Origin: Paucidesulfovibrio sp036541255
GTDB lineage: Bacteria > Desulfobacterota > Desulfovibrionia > Desulfovibrionales > Desulfovibrionaceae
Direction of reading: 5' to 3'
Length of the DNA stretch: 64,000 nt
Assembly (NCBI GenBank): GCA_036541255.1
Contig: JAZHDD010000022.1
Coordinates: 1-64,000 of the forward strand
Shown: positions 1 through 8,293 of the stretch, piece after piece
Layout: the number at the start of each line of letters is the position of its first letter
Position numbering within the stretch: the first letter of the stretch is position 1
The notes under the pieces: generated by a model
The model's input: only the letters and a program-made list of their open reading frames with translations
Told to the model about the DNA's origin: nothing
Database searches by the model: none
Program-made: the position numbers and the translations under genes

Positions 1-1
1 T

Positions 2-814
2 GTGGACGGTGTGCTCAGGGACGGGGACGGTCTGTTTCTTTTCAATTTTCGTGCTGACCGCATGCGCCAGATTACCCGAGCCCTGTTCAGCGACGATTTT
101 GACGCGTTTGAGCGCGAGGCGCGGCCCGACTTGGCCGGACTTGTTTCCATGACCCGCTACGAGTCGGATTTTCCGTTGCCTGTCGCCTTTCCTCCGCAGG
201 AGCTGCATGGCTCCCTGGGAGAGGTCGTATCAGGCCTGGGCTGGCGTCAACTGCGGATCGCCGAAACAGAGAAGTATGCCCATGTGACCTACTTCCTCAA
301 TTGCGGCCGCGAAAAGCCGTTTCCCGCGGAGGATCGGCAGATGATCCCTTCGCCGAGGGAGGTGGCCACCTATGACCTCAAGCCGGAGATGAGCGCCCAG
401 GAAGTCACGGCGTTGGCTTTGGAAAAATTACCCGAGTACGACCTTGTAGTGTGCAACCTGGCCAATCTGGACATGGTGGGACACACCGGCGTGATCGACG
501 CCACCGTGCGCGCCGTGGAAGTAGTGGACGCCTGTGTCGGTAAACTGGTGGACGCAGCCCTGGCGCATGGCGGACGGGTGTTGTTGACCGCGGATCATGG
601 CAATGCCGAGGAAATGCTCGATGCGGACGGCGGTCCGCAAACCGCGCATTCATGCAATCCGGTGCCGTTGGTACTTATTGAAGAAGGGGTTGAAGACCGA
701 AGCCTGGAAGCCGGACTGTTGGGCGATATCGCGCCGACGCTGCTTGGGCTGTGGGATATTGCCCCCTCCGAGGGCATGACCGGGCGAAATCTGTTGAAGG
801 AGAAGGGAGAATGA
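2..814 (+). CDS. gpmI: 2,3-bisphosphoglycerate-independent phosphoglycerate mutase, C-terminal part
   Basis: Interconverts 3- and 2-phosphoglycerate in glycolysis and gluconeogenesis, using a metal-dependent phosphoserine mechanism in the cytoplasm. The frame is open to the left edge, so the N-terminal half, including the catalytic serine, lies outside the window. What remains carries family landmarks: FNFRADRMRQ near the start, TEKYAHVTYF, NLANLDMVGHTG, TADHGNAEEM and AHSCNPVPLV, which hold the late metal ligands. The stop overlaps the next start (ATGA), so the two genes are probably translationally coupled. The family assignment is secure; only the length is unknown. Confidence 0.95.
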   Translation: MDGVLRDGDGLFLFNFRADRMRQITRALFSDDFDAFEREARPDLAGLVSMTRYESDFPLPVAFPPQELHGSLGEVVSGLGWRQLRIAETEKYAHVTYFLNCGREKPFPAEDRQMIPSPREVATYDLKPEMSAQEVTALALEKLPEYDLVVCNLANLDMVGHTGVIDATVRAVEVVDACVGKLVDAALAHGGRVLLTADHGNAEEMLDADGGPQTAHSCNPVPLVLIEEGVEDRSLEAGLLGDIAPTLLGLWDIAPSEGMTGRNLLKEKGE

Positions 815-1053
815 GCGTTTCCGGAAAACCGGTCACTCCGGTGAAACCGTCGAGCATGGAGATCATCTTTCTTTACTCCTGCCCGTATTGCAGCCGTGAG
901 GTGCCGCTCATCGCGCCTACGCGTCCGGCCATGGCCCAATGCGATGCCTGTCGCAAGAATTTTCCCATTGTTCCCGTTGATGACAAGGCCGTGCGGTATC
1001 TGCGGATCATGATGGCCGGCGGCAAGGCCGGTATCGATCCTGATTTCCTGTAG
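811..1053 (+). CDS. Small zinc-ribbon protein, unknown function
   Basis: An 80-residue protein with CPYC (about residues 24-27) and CDAC (about 44-47), the layout of a four-cysteine zinc ribbon; the rest is unremarkable. I chose the ATG at 811 because it overlaps the gpmI stop and follows a purine-rich GGAGAAGGGAGA site. An upstream in-frame start at 751 would lie inside gpmI. There is no signal peptide or membrane segment, so it is probably cytoplasmic. Cotranscription with gpmI is likely, but the role is not recognisable from sequence; metal binding is an inference from the cysteine spacing. Confidence 0.8.
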   Translation: MSVSGKPVTPVKPSSMEIIFLYSCPYCSREVPLIAPTRPAMAQCDACRKNFPIVPVDDKAVRYLRIMMAGGKAGIDPDFL

Positions 1054-1066
1054 GCTGATCGTAAAA

Positions 1067-1759
1067 TCACTGTTCAGGCCCGGCTCGCCGGGCTTTTTCT
1101 TTTTGAGTGGCCGCGTGGGTGCGGATATGCTCGACCGCCTCGTCCGGATCGTCCGTGACCAGAAAGAGATTCAGGTCCGCTTCCGAGATGAAGCCTTCGG
1201 CCAAGAGGCGTGTTTGGAACCAATCCAGCAGACCGGACCAGAAATCGCGGCCCATGAGCACGATGGGGAAGGGCTTGATGCGTTTGGTCTGAATGAGCAG
1301 CAGGGCTTCGCTGAGTTCGTCCAGGGTTCCTAGGCCGCCGGGGACCACGACATACGCCGTTGCATATTTTACGAACATTAGTTTTCGCACGAAAAAGTAG
1401 CGGAAGTCGCAGCGGACATCCAGATGCGTATTGGCTTGTTGCTCGTGGGGTAGGTGGATGTGTAGCCCGATGGAAGTGCCGCCGCCTTCCTGGCAGCCCC
1501 TGTTGCCCGCGTCCATGAGTCCCGGACCGCCCCCTGTGATTATGGAAAATCCTGCCCGGGCCAACTTAGTGGCCAGTTCGCGGGTTTTTTCGTAAAGCGG
1601 TTGGCCCTGCGCGACCCTGGCCGATCCGAAAATGGACACGGCCGGGCCATGTTGGCCAAGGCTTTCAAATCCATCCACGATTTCCGACATGATTTTAAAG
1701 AGCCGCCAGGATTCGGCAATGCTCAGTTCGTCGATGGGATACTGCCTTCCGTTAGCCAT
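1067..1759 (-). CDS. LOG-family (TIGR00730) Rossmann-fold nucleotide hydrolase
   Basis: The 230-residue product has the two family signatures: GGGPGLMDAGNRG and PGGLGTLDEL. Relatives hydrolyse the N-glycosidic bond of nucleoside 5'-monophosphates (cytokinin-activating LOG proteins, PpnN-type nucleosidases) and were long misannotated as lysine decarboxylases. The start at 1759 is preceded by GGGAGGA at good spacing; a longer frame reaches 1846 without a better site. It is convergent with the zinc-ribbon gene and divergent from the beta-CASP nuclease. The substrate in this organism cannot be told from sequence. Confidence 0.88.
   Translation of the reverse strand: MANGRQYPIDELSIAESWRLFKIMSEIVDGFESLGQHGPAVSIFGSARVAQGQPLYEKTRELATKLARAGFSIITGGGPGLMDAGNRGCQEGGGTSIGLHIHLPHEQQANTHLDVRCDFRYFFVRKLMFVKYATAYVVVPGGLGTLDELSEALLLIQTKRIKPFPIVLMGRDFWSGLLDWFQTRLLAEGFISEADLNLFLVTDDPDEAVEHIRTHAATQKEKARRAGPEQ
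1078..1104 (+). terminator. Rho-independent terminator of the gpmI operon
   Basis: GCCCGG and CCGGGC arms (1078-1083 and 1088-1093) enclose CTCG and are followed by TTTTTCTTTTT. It lies 24 bases after the zinc-ribbon stop and inside the last codons of the convergent LOG-family gene, whose C-terminal KEKARRAGPEQ is encoded by the same DNA. Confidence 0.8.
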
Positions 1760-1943
1760 GCTGTAGTCCTCCCGGCGCAACATCCGGCACTTGCCAAACC
1801 GGCGCGGATTGGTGCATGAAATCCAATGCGCGGGCCAATCCCGCATTTTTTTTCAGGATACACGCTTCCCGTGCCGACCGAAAGGGGTGTGGGTTAGCAT
1901 ACGCTTTGGCATACCACTCAATCCGTCACTCAATGGAGGGACG

Positions 1944-3551
1944 ATGAAAGTCAGCTTCCTGGGCGCCGCCCAAACCGTCACAGGTTCTTGTTACAAACTC
2001 GAATGCAACGGCATCAAATTTCTCGTGGACGCGGGCATGTTCCAAGGCAACGCCGAAATCGAGAAACGCAACGAGCAGACCGATCACTACGATGCCAAGA
2101 ATATCGACTTCATCCTCGTCACGCATGCCCATATCGACCATAGCGGCCTGTTGCCGCGCCTGGTCAAGAGGGGCTTCAAGGGCGTGATTTATACATCCGA
2201 GCCCACGCGCGATCTCCTGGAGATCATGCTGCTTGATTCGGCGCACATTCAGGAAATGGAAGCCGAATTCGTGAACCGCAAACGCAGCAGGCGTGGCGGC
2301 AAGGAAGTGGAGCCGCTGTACTCCCAGGCCGACGTGGAGAAGACGCTGCCGTTGATTCAGACCGTGGAATATGAGAAGCCGTTCGAGCCCAAACCGGGCC
2401 TGAAGGTCATGTTCCGCGACGCCGGACATATTCTGGGTTCGGCATTCATCCGCATCGAGTATCAGCACGGCGAGAAGCCTACTTCCCTGCTGTTTTCCGG
2501 CGACCTGGGCCGTCCGGAGCAACTCCTCGTCAACAACCCGGCCATGCCCCGGACTCCGGACTATCTGTTCCTGGAATCCACGTACGGCAATCGTAATCAC
2601 AAGGACGACAGCAACAGCCTGGACGAATTGGCCGCAGCTGTGGCCTACAGTTACAGCAATGGGGAAAAGGTCGTGATTCCGGCATTTGCCGTGGAACGTT
2701 CACAGCAGATCATCTATTCGTTGTTTCTGCTCTATAAGCAGGGGCGGCTGCCTCACGACATGCCTGTTTTTCTGGACAGCCCCATGGCCATTCGCGCCAC
2801 GGAGGTATTTCGGAAACATCCGGAGTTTTTTGACGAACAGACACGAAACTATCTTGAGAACGGTGAAAATCCACTGGATCTGCCCAATCTCAAATTCACC
2901 TTGACCACGGAAGACTCCCAGGCCATCAACAGCACTCCCGGACCTGCCATCGTCATCTCGGCGAGCGGCATGGCCACAGCCGGGCGCATCAAGCATCACC
3001 TTAAACACAACCTTTGGCGTCCGGGCGCGAGCGTCGTTTTCGTGGGCTATCAAGGTATGGGTACGCCCGGCCGCAAGATTATTTCCGGAGTAAGCAAGAT
3101 CCGTCTCTTCGGTGAAGATGTCGCGGTCAAGGCCAAGATATTCACCATCAACGGTTTTTCCGGTCATGCGGGCCAGAGCGAATTGTTGGATTGGGTCAGC
3201 ACCTTCCGCAACGAGAAGATGAAGGTCTTCCTGATCCACGGTGAGCCTCAATCACAGCAGGCCCTGGCCGAGATTTTGCGCGCCGAGTATAAACTGGATG
3301 TGCATATCCCGGACTATCTGGAGGAAGTCACTCTGGAGCCGGGCCGGGTTGTGGAAACCGTGCTTCATGAAGAGCGGGCGCGTCCCAGCGTGGACTGGGA
3401 TTTCTTGTTGCAGGATTCCGGCAAGTTGTACGAGGAGATGCAAAAGCGCGTGGAACGACTCAAGGAAAAGAGCTGGGTGGACCAGACAGAAATTCGCGAC
3501 CGCCTGCTGACGGTAAACCGTATGTTGGTGGAACTCATTTCCGAGATGTAG
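1944..3551 (+). CDS. Beta-CASP metallo-beta-lactamase-fold RNA nuclease
   Basis: The 535-residue product resembles CPSF73-like bacterial RNA nucleases. The metal motif VTHAHIDHSG puts His61, His63, Asp65 and His66 at the usual spacing. GDLGRP and ESTYGNR follow, then the beta-CASP segment with SASGMATAGRIKHHL and the final NGFSGHAGQSELLDW block. Together these indicate a two-zinc phosphodiesterase acting on RNA, probably in maturation or turnover. The start at 1944 follows GGAGGG; the 51 codons upstream in the same frame look non-coding. rsmD starts three bases after the stop, so the two are likely cotranscribed. Exact RNA targets are unknown. Confidence 0.9.
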   Translation: MKVSFLGAAQTVTGSCYKLECNGIKFLVDAGMFQGNAEIEKRNEQTDHYDAKNIDFILVTHAHIDHSGLLPRLVKRGFKGVIYTSEPTRDLLEIMLLDSAHIQEMEAEFVNRKRSRRGGKEVEPLYSQADVEKTLPLIQTVEYEKPFEPKPGLKVMFRDAGHILGSAFIRIEYQHGEKPTSLLFSGDLGRPEQLLVNNPAMPRTPDYLFLESTYGNRNHKDDSNSLDELAAAVAYSYSNGEKVVIPAFAVERSQQIIYSLFLLYKQGRLPHDMPVFLDSPMAIRATEVFRKHPEFFDEQTRNYLENGENPLDLPNLKFTLTTEDSQAINSTPGPAIVISASGMATAGRIKHHLKHNLWRPGASVVFVGYQGMGTPGRKIISGVSKIRLFGEDVAVKAKIFTINGFSGHAGQSELLDWVSTFRNEKMKVFLIHGEPQSQQALAEILRAEYKLDVHIPDYLEEVTLEPGRVVETVLHEERARPSVDWDFLLQDSGKLYEEMQKRVERLKEKSWVDQTEIRDRLLTVNRMLVELISEM

Positions 3552-3554
3552 AGG

Positions 3555-4160
3555 ATGCGCATAATCAGTGGGCAATATGGAGGACGGGGGCTGCGCACGA
3601 CCGAAGGGCCCGGATACCGGCCCGCGACCTCCAAGGTCCGCCAGTCTATTTTTTCCATGCTGGAGGCGCGTGGTGTGCAATGGCAGGGTCTGCGCGTAGC
3701 TGATCTGTTCGCGGGCAGCGGGAGTCTGGCCATTGAAGCGTTGAGCCGGGGGGCGGACTTCGCCTGCCTTGTGGAGAAGTCCACCAAGGCCGCTCAACTT
3801 ATTCGCTCCAACCTGGAAACCCTGGGCGTGGAACGGAGCCGCGTAGCCGTCCGGACCGCCGATGTGGCCCAGACCTTGCGGCACATACCGCAAAAGGCCT
3901 ATGATGTGATCTTCATCGATCCTCCTTACAGCAAGGGACTTTTGATCCCTGCGTTGCGGGGGGTGTTGGAGCACGGCTGGCTGGCTCCCGAAGGTTTTGT
4001 CCTGGCAGAAGTGGAAATTTCCGTTGAACCTGCAAATGATCCCGATCTGCCGACCGGGCTCGATCTCATCACCGACCGTGTTTACGGTCAGACAAGGATA
4101 GTCTTATGGCAACACTCAACCCCCGCCTGGCAATCTATCCCGGAACGTTCGATCCCCTGA
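3555..4160 (+). CDS. rsmD: 16S rRNA (guanine(966)-N2)-methyltransferase
   Basis: Methylates G966 of 16S rRNA during assembly of the 30S subunit, using S-adenosylmethionine. Visible hallmarks are the N-terminal RPATSKVRQSIFSML block, the SAM-binding DLFAGSGSLAIEALSRGA segment and the catalytic DPPY. The fold normally ends near the VYGQTRIVLW strand; here about 17 further residues are read out of frame through the start of coaD, a 55-base overlap. The gene begins three bases after the beta-CASP nuclease stop. rsmD next to coaD is a widespread bacterial arrangement, which supports the call. Confidence 0.93.
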   Translation: MRIISGQYGGRGLRTTEGPGYRPATSKVRQSIFSMLEARGVQWQGLRVADLFAGSGSLAIEALSRGADFACLVEKSTKAAQLIRSNLETLGVERSRVAVRTADVAQTLRHIPQKAYDVIFIDPPYSKGLLIPALRGVLEHGWLAPEGFVLAEVEISVEPANDPDLPTGLDLITDRVYGQTRIVLWQHSTPAWQSIPERSIP

Positions 4161-4621
4161 CCAACGGGCATGTCAGCCTGATTCTCCGGGGAGCCAAGCT
4201 GTTTGAAACAGTGATTCTGGGCATAGCCCAGAGTACTACCAAGAAGACCCTGTTCAGCATCGAAGAGCGGCTGGCCATGGCCCGCGAAGCCTTGGCACCC
4301 TACGACAACATCCTCGTGGAGTCGTTCGACAGCCTGCTCGTGGATTATGTGGAGCGGCGCGGCGCAGGGGCCATTCTGCGCGGACTGCGGGCCGTTTCCG
4401 ATTTCGAGTACGAGTTTCAGATGGCCCTCATGAACCGCCGGTTGAAACGCGACATTCAGACTGTTTTTTTGATGACCGATTTCAAGTGGATGTACCTCAG
4501 TTCCACCATCGTCAAAGACGTGGCCTGCCATGGCGGCAAGATCAAGGGCCTTGTCCCCGATTGCGTGGTCACGCCGCTGTACCAGCGCTGCGAGGAGCGT
4601 CGGCGCGCCCTCCGGGACTAG
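4106..4621 (+). CDS. coaD: Phosphopantetheine adenylyltransferase
   Basis: Catalyses the fourth step of coenzyme A synthesis, joining 4'-phosphopantetheine to ATP to give dephospho-CoA. The 171 residues match the usual length. The nucleotidyltransferase motif YPGTFDPLTNGH is at the N-terminus, GAGAILRGLRAVSDFEYE in the middle, and the second ATP motif is YLSSTIVKDVA. The ATG at 4106 lies inside rsmD and has AAGGA upstream, so translation is probably coupled. miaA follows after six bases. Confidence 0.96.
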   Translation: MATLNPRLAIYPGTFDPLTNGHVSLILRGAKLFETVILGIAQSTTKKTLFSIEERLAMAREALAPYDNILVESFDSLLVDYVERRGAGAILRGLRAVSDFEYEFQMALMNRRLKRDIQTVFLMTDFKWMYLSSTIVKDVACHGGKIKGLVPDCVVTPLYQRCEERRRALRD

Positions 4622-4627
4622 GGGCAA

Positions 4628-5539
4628 ATGAAGCCTGTGCGCATCGTCTGCATTCTGGGGCCTACGGGCACAGGAAAGACTCGGGCGGCTTTGTCGTTGG
4701 GCCAGAGCGTGGAAGTGGTCAACTTTGATTCCCGCCAAGTCTATGCCGATTTTCCAATCATCACGGCGCAGCCTTCGTCTGAGGAATTGTCCTGCGCTCC
4801 ACATCATCTTTACGGTTTTTTAGCTTGTGATCAGAGCATGAATGCGGCACGGATGGCTGAATTAGCCGCCGATGCCATTCAGGAGATTCATGCTCGGGGC
4901 AATCTGCCCGTACTTGTGGGCGGCACCGGGCTGTACCTGCGGGTGCTTTTGGAAGGTATAGCGCCCATCCCCGACATCCCGGAAGCCGTACGGCGGTCCG
5001 TTCTAGAGCGTTTGCAGCGTGAAGGACCGCAGGCGCTGCATCGTGAAGTTGTTCGGGTTGATCCGGCATATGCCGCGGTGATCCATGAGAACGACAGCCA
5101 ACGCAATGCCCGCGCCCTGGAGGTCTGGCTTGGTACTGGGCGGACGTTGAGCGATTGGCATGCCGAGGCGCGGCCGGCATTTCCTTTGGAGGCGTTCAAA
5201 ATCGGAGTGCGTGTCGACCTTGATGAACTGACTCCGCGTCTTGCCGCACGCATTGATGAAATGTTGGACATGGGTGCCCTGGAAGAGGCCCGGGAGGCGC
5301 TTGCCAAGTGCCCGGATCCCAAGGCGCCGGGCTGGAGCGGTATTGGCTGCGCCGAGCTTCTGGCCCATCTGCGCGGGGAAATCAGTCTGGAAAGAGCGCG
5401 CGATATCTGGGAGCGCAATACCCGCGCCTATGCCAAACGGCAATTAACATGGTGTCGCAAGGAGCGGGATTTGAACGGGTTTGAGGCAGGTGATTTCATG
5501 GGCATGGCCCAGGCTGTGGGGGCGTGGCTGAAGGGCTAG
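4628..5539 (+). CDS. miaA: tRNA dimethylallyltransferase
   Basis: Transfers a dimethylallyl group to the N6 of A37 in tRNAs reading UNN codons. The P-loop GPTGTGKTRAAL is at about residues 12-23; FDSRQVY, a substrate-recognition motif, is at about 36-42; VGGTGLYLRVLL is at about 97-108. NTRAYAKRQLTWCR near the C-terminus is the tRNA-binding signature. The 303-residue length is normal. It is the last gene of the run from the beta-CASP nuclease onward. Its stop overlaps the stop of the convergent SixA-like gene by four bases. Confidence 0.96.
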   Translation: MKPVRIVCILGPTGTGKTRAALSLGQSVEVVNFDSRQVYADFPIITAQPSSEELSCAPHHLYGFLACDQSMNAARMAELAADAIQEIHARGNLPVLVGGTGLYLRVLLEGIAPIPDIPEAVRRSVLERLQREGPQALHREVVRVDPAYAAVIHENDSQRNARALEVWLGTGRTLSDWHAEARPAFPLEAFKIGVRVDLDELTPRLAARIDEMLDMGALEEAREALAKCPDPKAPGWSGIGCAELLAHLRGEISLERARDIWERNTRAYAKRQLTWCRKERDLNGFEAGDFMGMAQAVGAWLKG

Positions 5540-6045
5540 CTTTTTTCGGCAAGGCGCACTAGTACCAGCGGCGGCAAATGCCAGAGCAGTTTGGCCTTGT
5601 TGTGGAACGGTTGCTGCGCTTCCAGGCAAAGCAGTCCTCCATAGTCCAACTCTATGTCCAGTATCGGAGTGGAGCGTGCTTCTCCGCTGAGCATCAGGCT
5701 GGCCAAGCGTGGCAGAAGCGGAGCGTCGCCCACCAGGAGTATGGAACGGGCAGAGGGGCACGCGCGCAAGAAGTCGAGCAACGACGTTGCCGAAGCCGCT
5801 GGGCGCAGGGCTGGGTCGCGGAGTATGGCGGCCTGTGGTGTGTCCAGGGCCATGGCCACGATTTTTGCGGACTGGATGCTGCCTCCGTCCGGTGCGGATA
5901 CAATCAGGTCGAACCAGAGCCCCAAGCGTGCCAAGGCACCGGCACAACGCTCCAGATGCTCCCTGCCGAGCGGGCTGAGTCCTCCGGTCGGATCAGCTTC
6001 GTCGGGCAAGGGGTCCCCTCTGCGCAGAAGATGGATTCGGGTCAT
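5536..6045 (-). CDS. SixA-like histidine phosphatase family protein, catalytic residues lost
   Basis: The 169 residues follow the SixA layout: an N-terminal strand with IHLLRRGDP, then LIVSAPDGGSIQSAKIV, SILLVGDAPLLPRLASL, and a closing LLWHLPP. In active members the first motif is RHG and the second contains GH or SH. Here residue 9 is Arg instead of the phosphorylated His, residue 107 is Asp instead of the second His, and the usual Arg of the SPLxRAxQT motif is missing. It is therefore probably not a phosphohistidine phosphatase, and may bind a partner or ligand instead. The start at 6045 has an AGGAG site; the longer frame to 6087 does not. Confidence 0.75.
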   Translation of the reverse strand: MTRIHLLRRGDPLPDEADPTGGLSPLGREHLERCAGALARLGLWFDLIVSAPDGGSIQSAKIVAMALDTPQAAILRDPALRPAASATSLLDFLRACPSARSILLVGDAPLLPRLASLMLSGEARSTPILDIELDYGGLLCLEAQQPFHNKAKLLWHLPPLVLVRLAEKS

Positions 6046-6185
6046 GGGCGTGCTCCTGATTGATCGGTAGCATGCGCCGTATCCCACCGCAAGGATTGGC
6101 CGACTCTTGCCTATACTTTGCGACCGGGCTACATCTCACGGGGATAGTTTTGGCTGATCCAGCAACCGATAGGGAGGAGTTTTTC

Positions 6186-7283
6186 ATGCGATATGGCTTG
6201 CTTTCCGCGTCGATTCTCTATCTTGCCCTGTCGTTTCCGGCTATGGCGCAGGACGCAGCCACGCCGGAGGCCTTGCACGTCGCGGATACCGTTTCCGTAT
6301 CAACTGCACCCTCGGCCGATGCGGCGAAGACAACTGCCGTTGTGCAGGGGCAACCCGGAGCCTTGGATCAGGTGGAAGCTTGGATCAATCAGAATACTTC
6401 GCCGGAAGAGGGGCAAGGCAATGCCACTGCGGTTTCGTCCAATGCCTCGTTGCCGGTCGAAGCGGGTTTGGTCCGGGAGCGGGATATGACCCAGGTGAAC
6501 TGGGGCGACGGCATGATCTCAGCCCTCGGCGTGGCCGAAGTACGTGCCGAAAGTTATGACCCTGTGCGTGAGCAGGCTGTCGCAGCCCGACGGGCAACGC
6601 TTGAAGCCCGGCGGCAATTGCAGGAAACAGTCCTTTCATTGCCCCTGGATGGACGACGATTGGTCGGCCAGGCTTTGAGCCCTGATCAGGTGGCTTCTGT
6701 GCGAAGCAAATTGCAAAATTCTCCGTTGGAGCGCCGCAACGAACCTGACGGTCTGGGTGGCGTGCGTCTGGAGGTTGTTGCCAGCGCAGGGTTGCGCGGT
6801 CCTCTGGCCGACAGCCTTTTCCCGCCTACGGAACCTTTTCTCAGCCGGGTACCGGCCCATATCGAACTGACCATAGGCACGTTGAGCGCACACCCCGTAG
6901 ACGTGGATCAGGCGGCATATCGACGTTCCATGGCCGAATTGGGGGCGTATACAGGCGTGGTGGTGGATGCCCGGGGTCTTGGAGTCTCGCCAGCGTTGCT
7001 GCCGGTCGTTGCCGGTCCAGACGGAGTATGTGTTTTTGGTCCGCATCTGGCGAGCCGAGCCTATGTCGTGGAACAGGGACTGGCGGTGTATGCCCCGTCC
7101 ATCCAGGATCCTGCGGCCCGGCAGCGTGTGGGTGGGACGCCCCTGGTGGTGCGCGCTTTGGCCGTGTCTGGCTCCTATGCCGCCGATCTTGTGGTTTCGC
7201 AGCAGGACGCCGATCTGATCCAGGTGTTGTTCAAGTCGCGTGATATTGGTGCTTCCTGTCCGATGGCTATCGTTCTGGACTGA
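6186..7283 (+). CDS. Exported protein of unknown function, LPP20/FlgT-like features
   Basis: The 365-residue protein starts with a clear signal peptide (MRYGLLSASILYLALSFPAMAQ, cleavage likely after Ala). An Ala/Glu-rich helical stretch follows, then WGDGMISALGVAEVRAES and an REQAVAARRATLEARRQLQE helix, which recall LPP20/FlgT-type envelope domains. That resemblance is by eye only. The C-terminal third is a predicted alpha/beta region ending in CPMAIVLD. The start at 6186 follows GGGAGGAG; the longer frame back to 6060 has no such site. It is followed by a second exported unknown and pgsA, so a role at the envelope or in the periplasm is likely but unproven. Confidence 0.75.
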   Translation: MRYGLLSASILYLALSFPAMAQDAATPEALHVADTVSVSTAPSADAAKTTAVVQGQPGALDQVEAWINQNTSPEEGQGNATAVSSNASLPVEAGLVRERDMTQVNWGDGMISALGVAEVRAESYDPVREQAVAARRATLEARRQLQETVLSLPLDGRRLVGQALSPDQVASVRSKLQNSPLERRNEPDGLGGVRLEVVASAGLRGPLADSLFPPTEPFLSRVPAHIELTIGTLSAHPVDVDQAAYRRSMAELGAYTGVVVDARGLGVSPALLPVVAGPDGVCVFGPHLASRAYVVEQGLAVYAPSIQDPAARQRVGGTPLVVRALAVSGSYAADLVVSQQDADLIQVLFKSRDIGASCPMAIVLD

Positions 7284-7321
7284 TTGATCGGTTTTGTTTA
7301 AAAATAGTTATAGACAATTTT

Positions 7322-7340
7322 TGGCCCCGCGTCGGGGCCA
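7322..7340 (+). other. Hairpin just upstream of a ribosome binding site
   Basis: TGGCCCC and GGGGCCA pair perfectly around GCGTC, and the GGAGG of the next gene begins four bases later. There is no T tract after it, so it is not a standard terminator. It could protect or modulate the downstream message; no regulator is evident. Confidence 0.4.
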
Positions 7341-7353
7341 GGCGGAGGATGAT

Positions 7354-8271
7354 ATGCTTCATGGCTCAACTCGGGCTCGGTTCGCGTTTTTCATTCTGCT
7401 TGTTTTTTGGGTGACACTCGTCGCCGGAATTGCTCAGGCGGTCGAAGTACGCGTGTTCAAGCCTGTTGAAGAGGGGCTGGCCCCGAACGCCATGCGGCAG
7501 GAGGTCTTGTACCTCGGATTTCAGGAAGCTGTCTTTCAGGAATCCTTGAAACTCTTACCGGGCCGCCTGGATGAAGATCGATCCGCACTGCTCAGGGAAT
7601 ACTTGGCGGACAAGGCGAATGATCAAGTCCTCGGCTATCGGGAGCTTGCTGTATCTTCCAAGCCTGACGGCGTAAGTATGGTCCTGGATGTGGATGTGAA
7701 TCGTCGTACTTTGCGACATTTGCTTGAGCAGGTAGGCCTCTTTCATACGATAACCTCGCCCTTGGCCGTCGTGCTCCAGCCGGGTCCCGGCCTGACTCAG
7801 GAGGATCTGGCCTCTCTGGATCGGTTGCGTCGCTTTTCGGGAGTGTTGCCGAGTCAGGTGGGCATGCCCCAGCTGCGACTTGATCGTCTGGCGGACAATC
7901 GCGTCGAAGGCGTGCTGGTCAGCCAGAATGGCAGCTGGTCCGCGGTGGACGCGAACCTTGCCACCGTATGGTTCGAGCTTTGGCAACGCTATTTTGCGAG
8001 CGGGGCACTTACTTCGGTCGGTGCGGATGCCGAGGTCCTTTCCGTCTCAGGCTGGTTTACGCCGGACGGTGCCAATGAGTTCGACAATGTGTTGCGCGAC
8101 TGGGATTCCGAGCTGCGCGACGTCCGGCTCGTGGACATGGATTTGGCCACGGAGGGGGTGTCGGCCCGTTGGGAGGTCGAAGTGCTCAATCGGCAGGCCT
8201 TGGTAACGCGGCTTGAGCAGTATCTGCCTTCGCGTGGTTTGAGCTACACTCTTTCCAGACAGGGCCTGTGA
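7354..8271 (+). CDS. Exported protein of unknown function
   Basis: The 305-residue protein has an N-terminal signal segment (about residues 9-27, RFAFFILLVFWVTLVAGIAQA) followed by VEVRVFKPVEEG, so it is probably periplasmic or outer-membrane associated. The mature part starts with a helix containing GFQEAVFQESLKLLPG and is loosely like DUF2066 proteins, but I cannot confirm this by eye. There are no cysteines and no further membrane segments. The ATG at 7354 follows GGAGG; the 20 codons before it cover the intergenic hairpin. pgsA begins 22 bases downstream, hinting at a membrane-related operon. Confidence 0.75.
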   Translation: MLHGSTRARFAFFILLVFWVTLVAGIAQAVEVRVFKPVEEGLAPNAMRQEVLYLGFQEAVFQESLKLLPGRLDEDRSALLREYLADKANDQVLGYRELAVSSKPDGVSMVLDVDVNRRTLRHLLEQVGLFHTITSPLAVVLQPGPGLTQEDLASLDRLRRFSGVLPSQVGMPQLRLDRLADNRVEGVLVSQNGSWSAVDANLATVWFELWQRYFASGALTSVGADAEVLSVSGWFTPDGANEFDNVLRDWDSELRDVRLVDMDLATEGVSARWEVEVLNRQALVTRLEQYLPSRGLSYTLSRQGL

Positions 8272-8293
8272 TGATGCTGTTACGGGGAAGACT

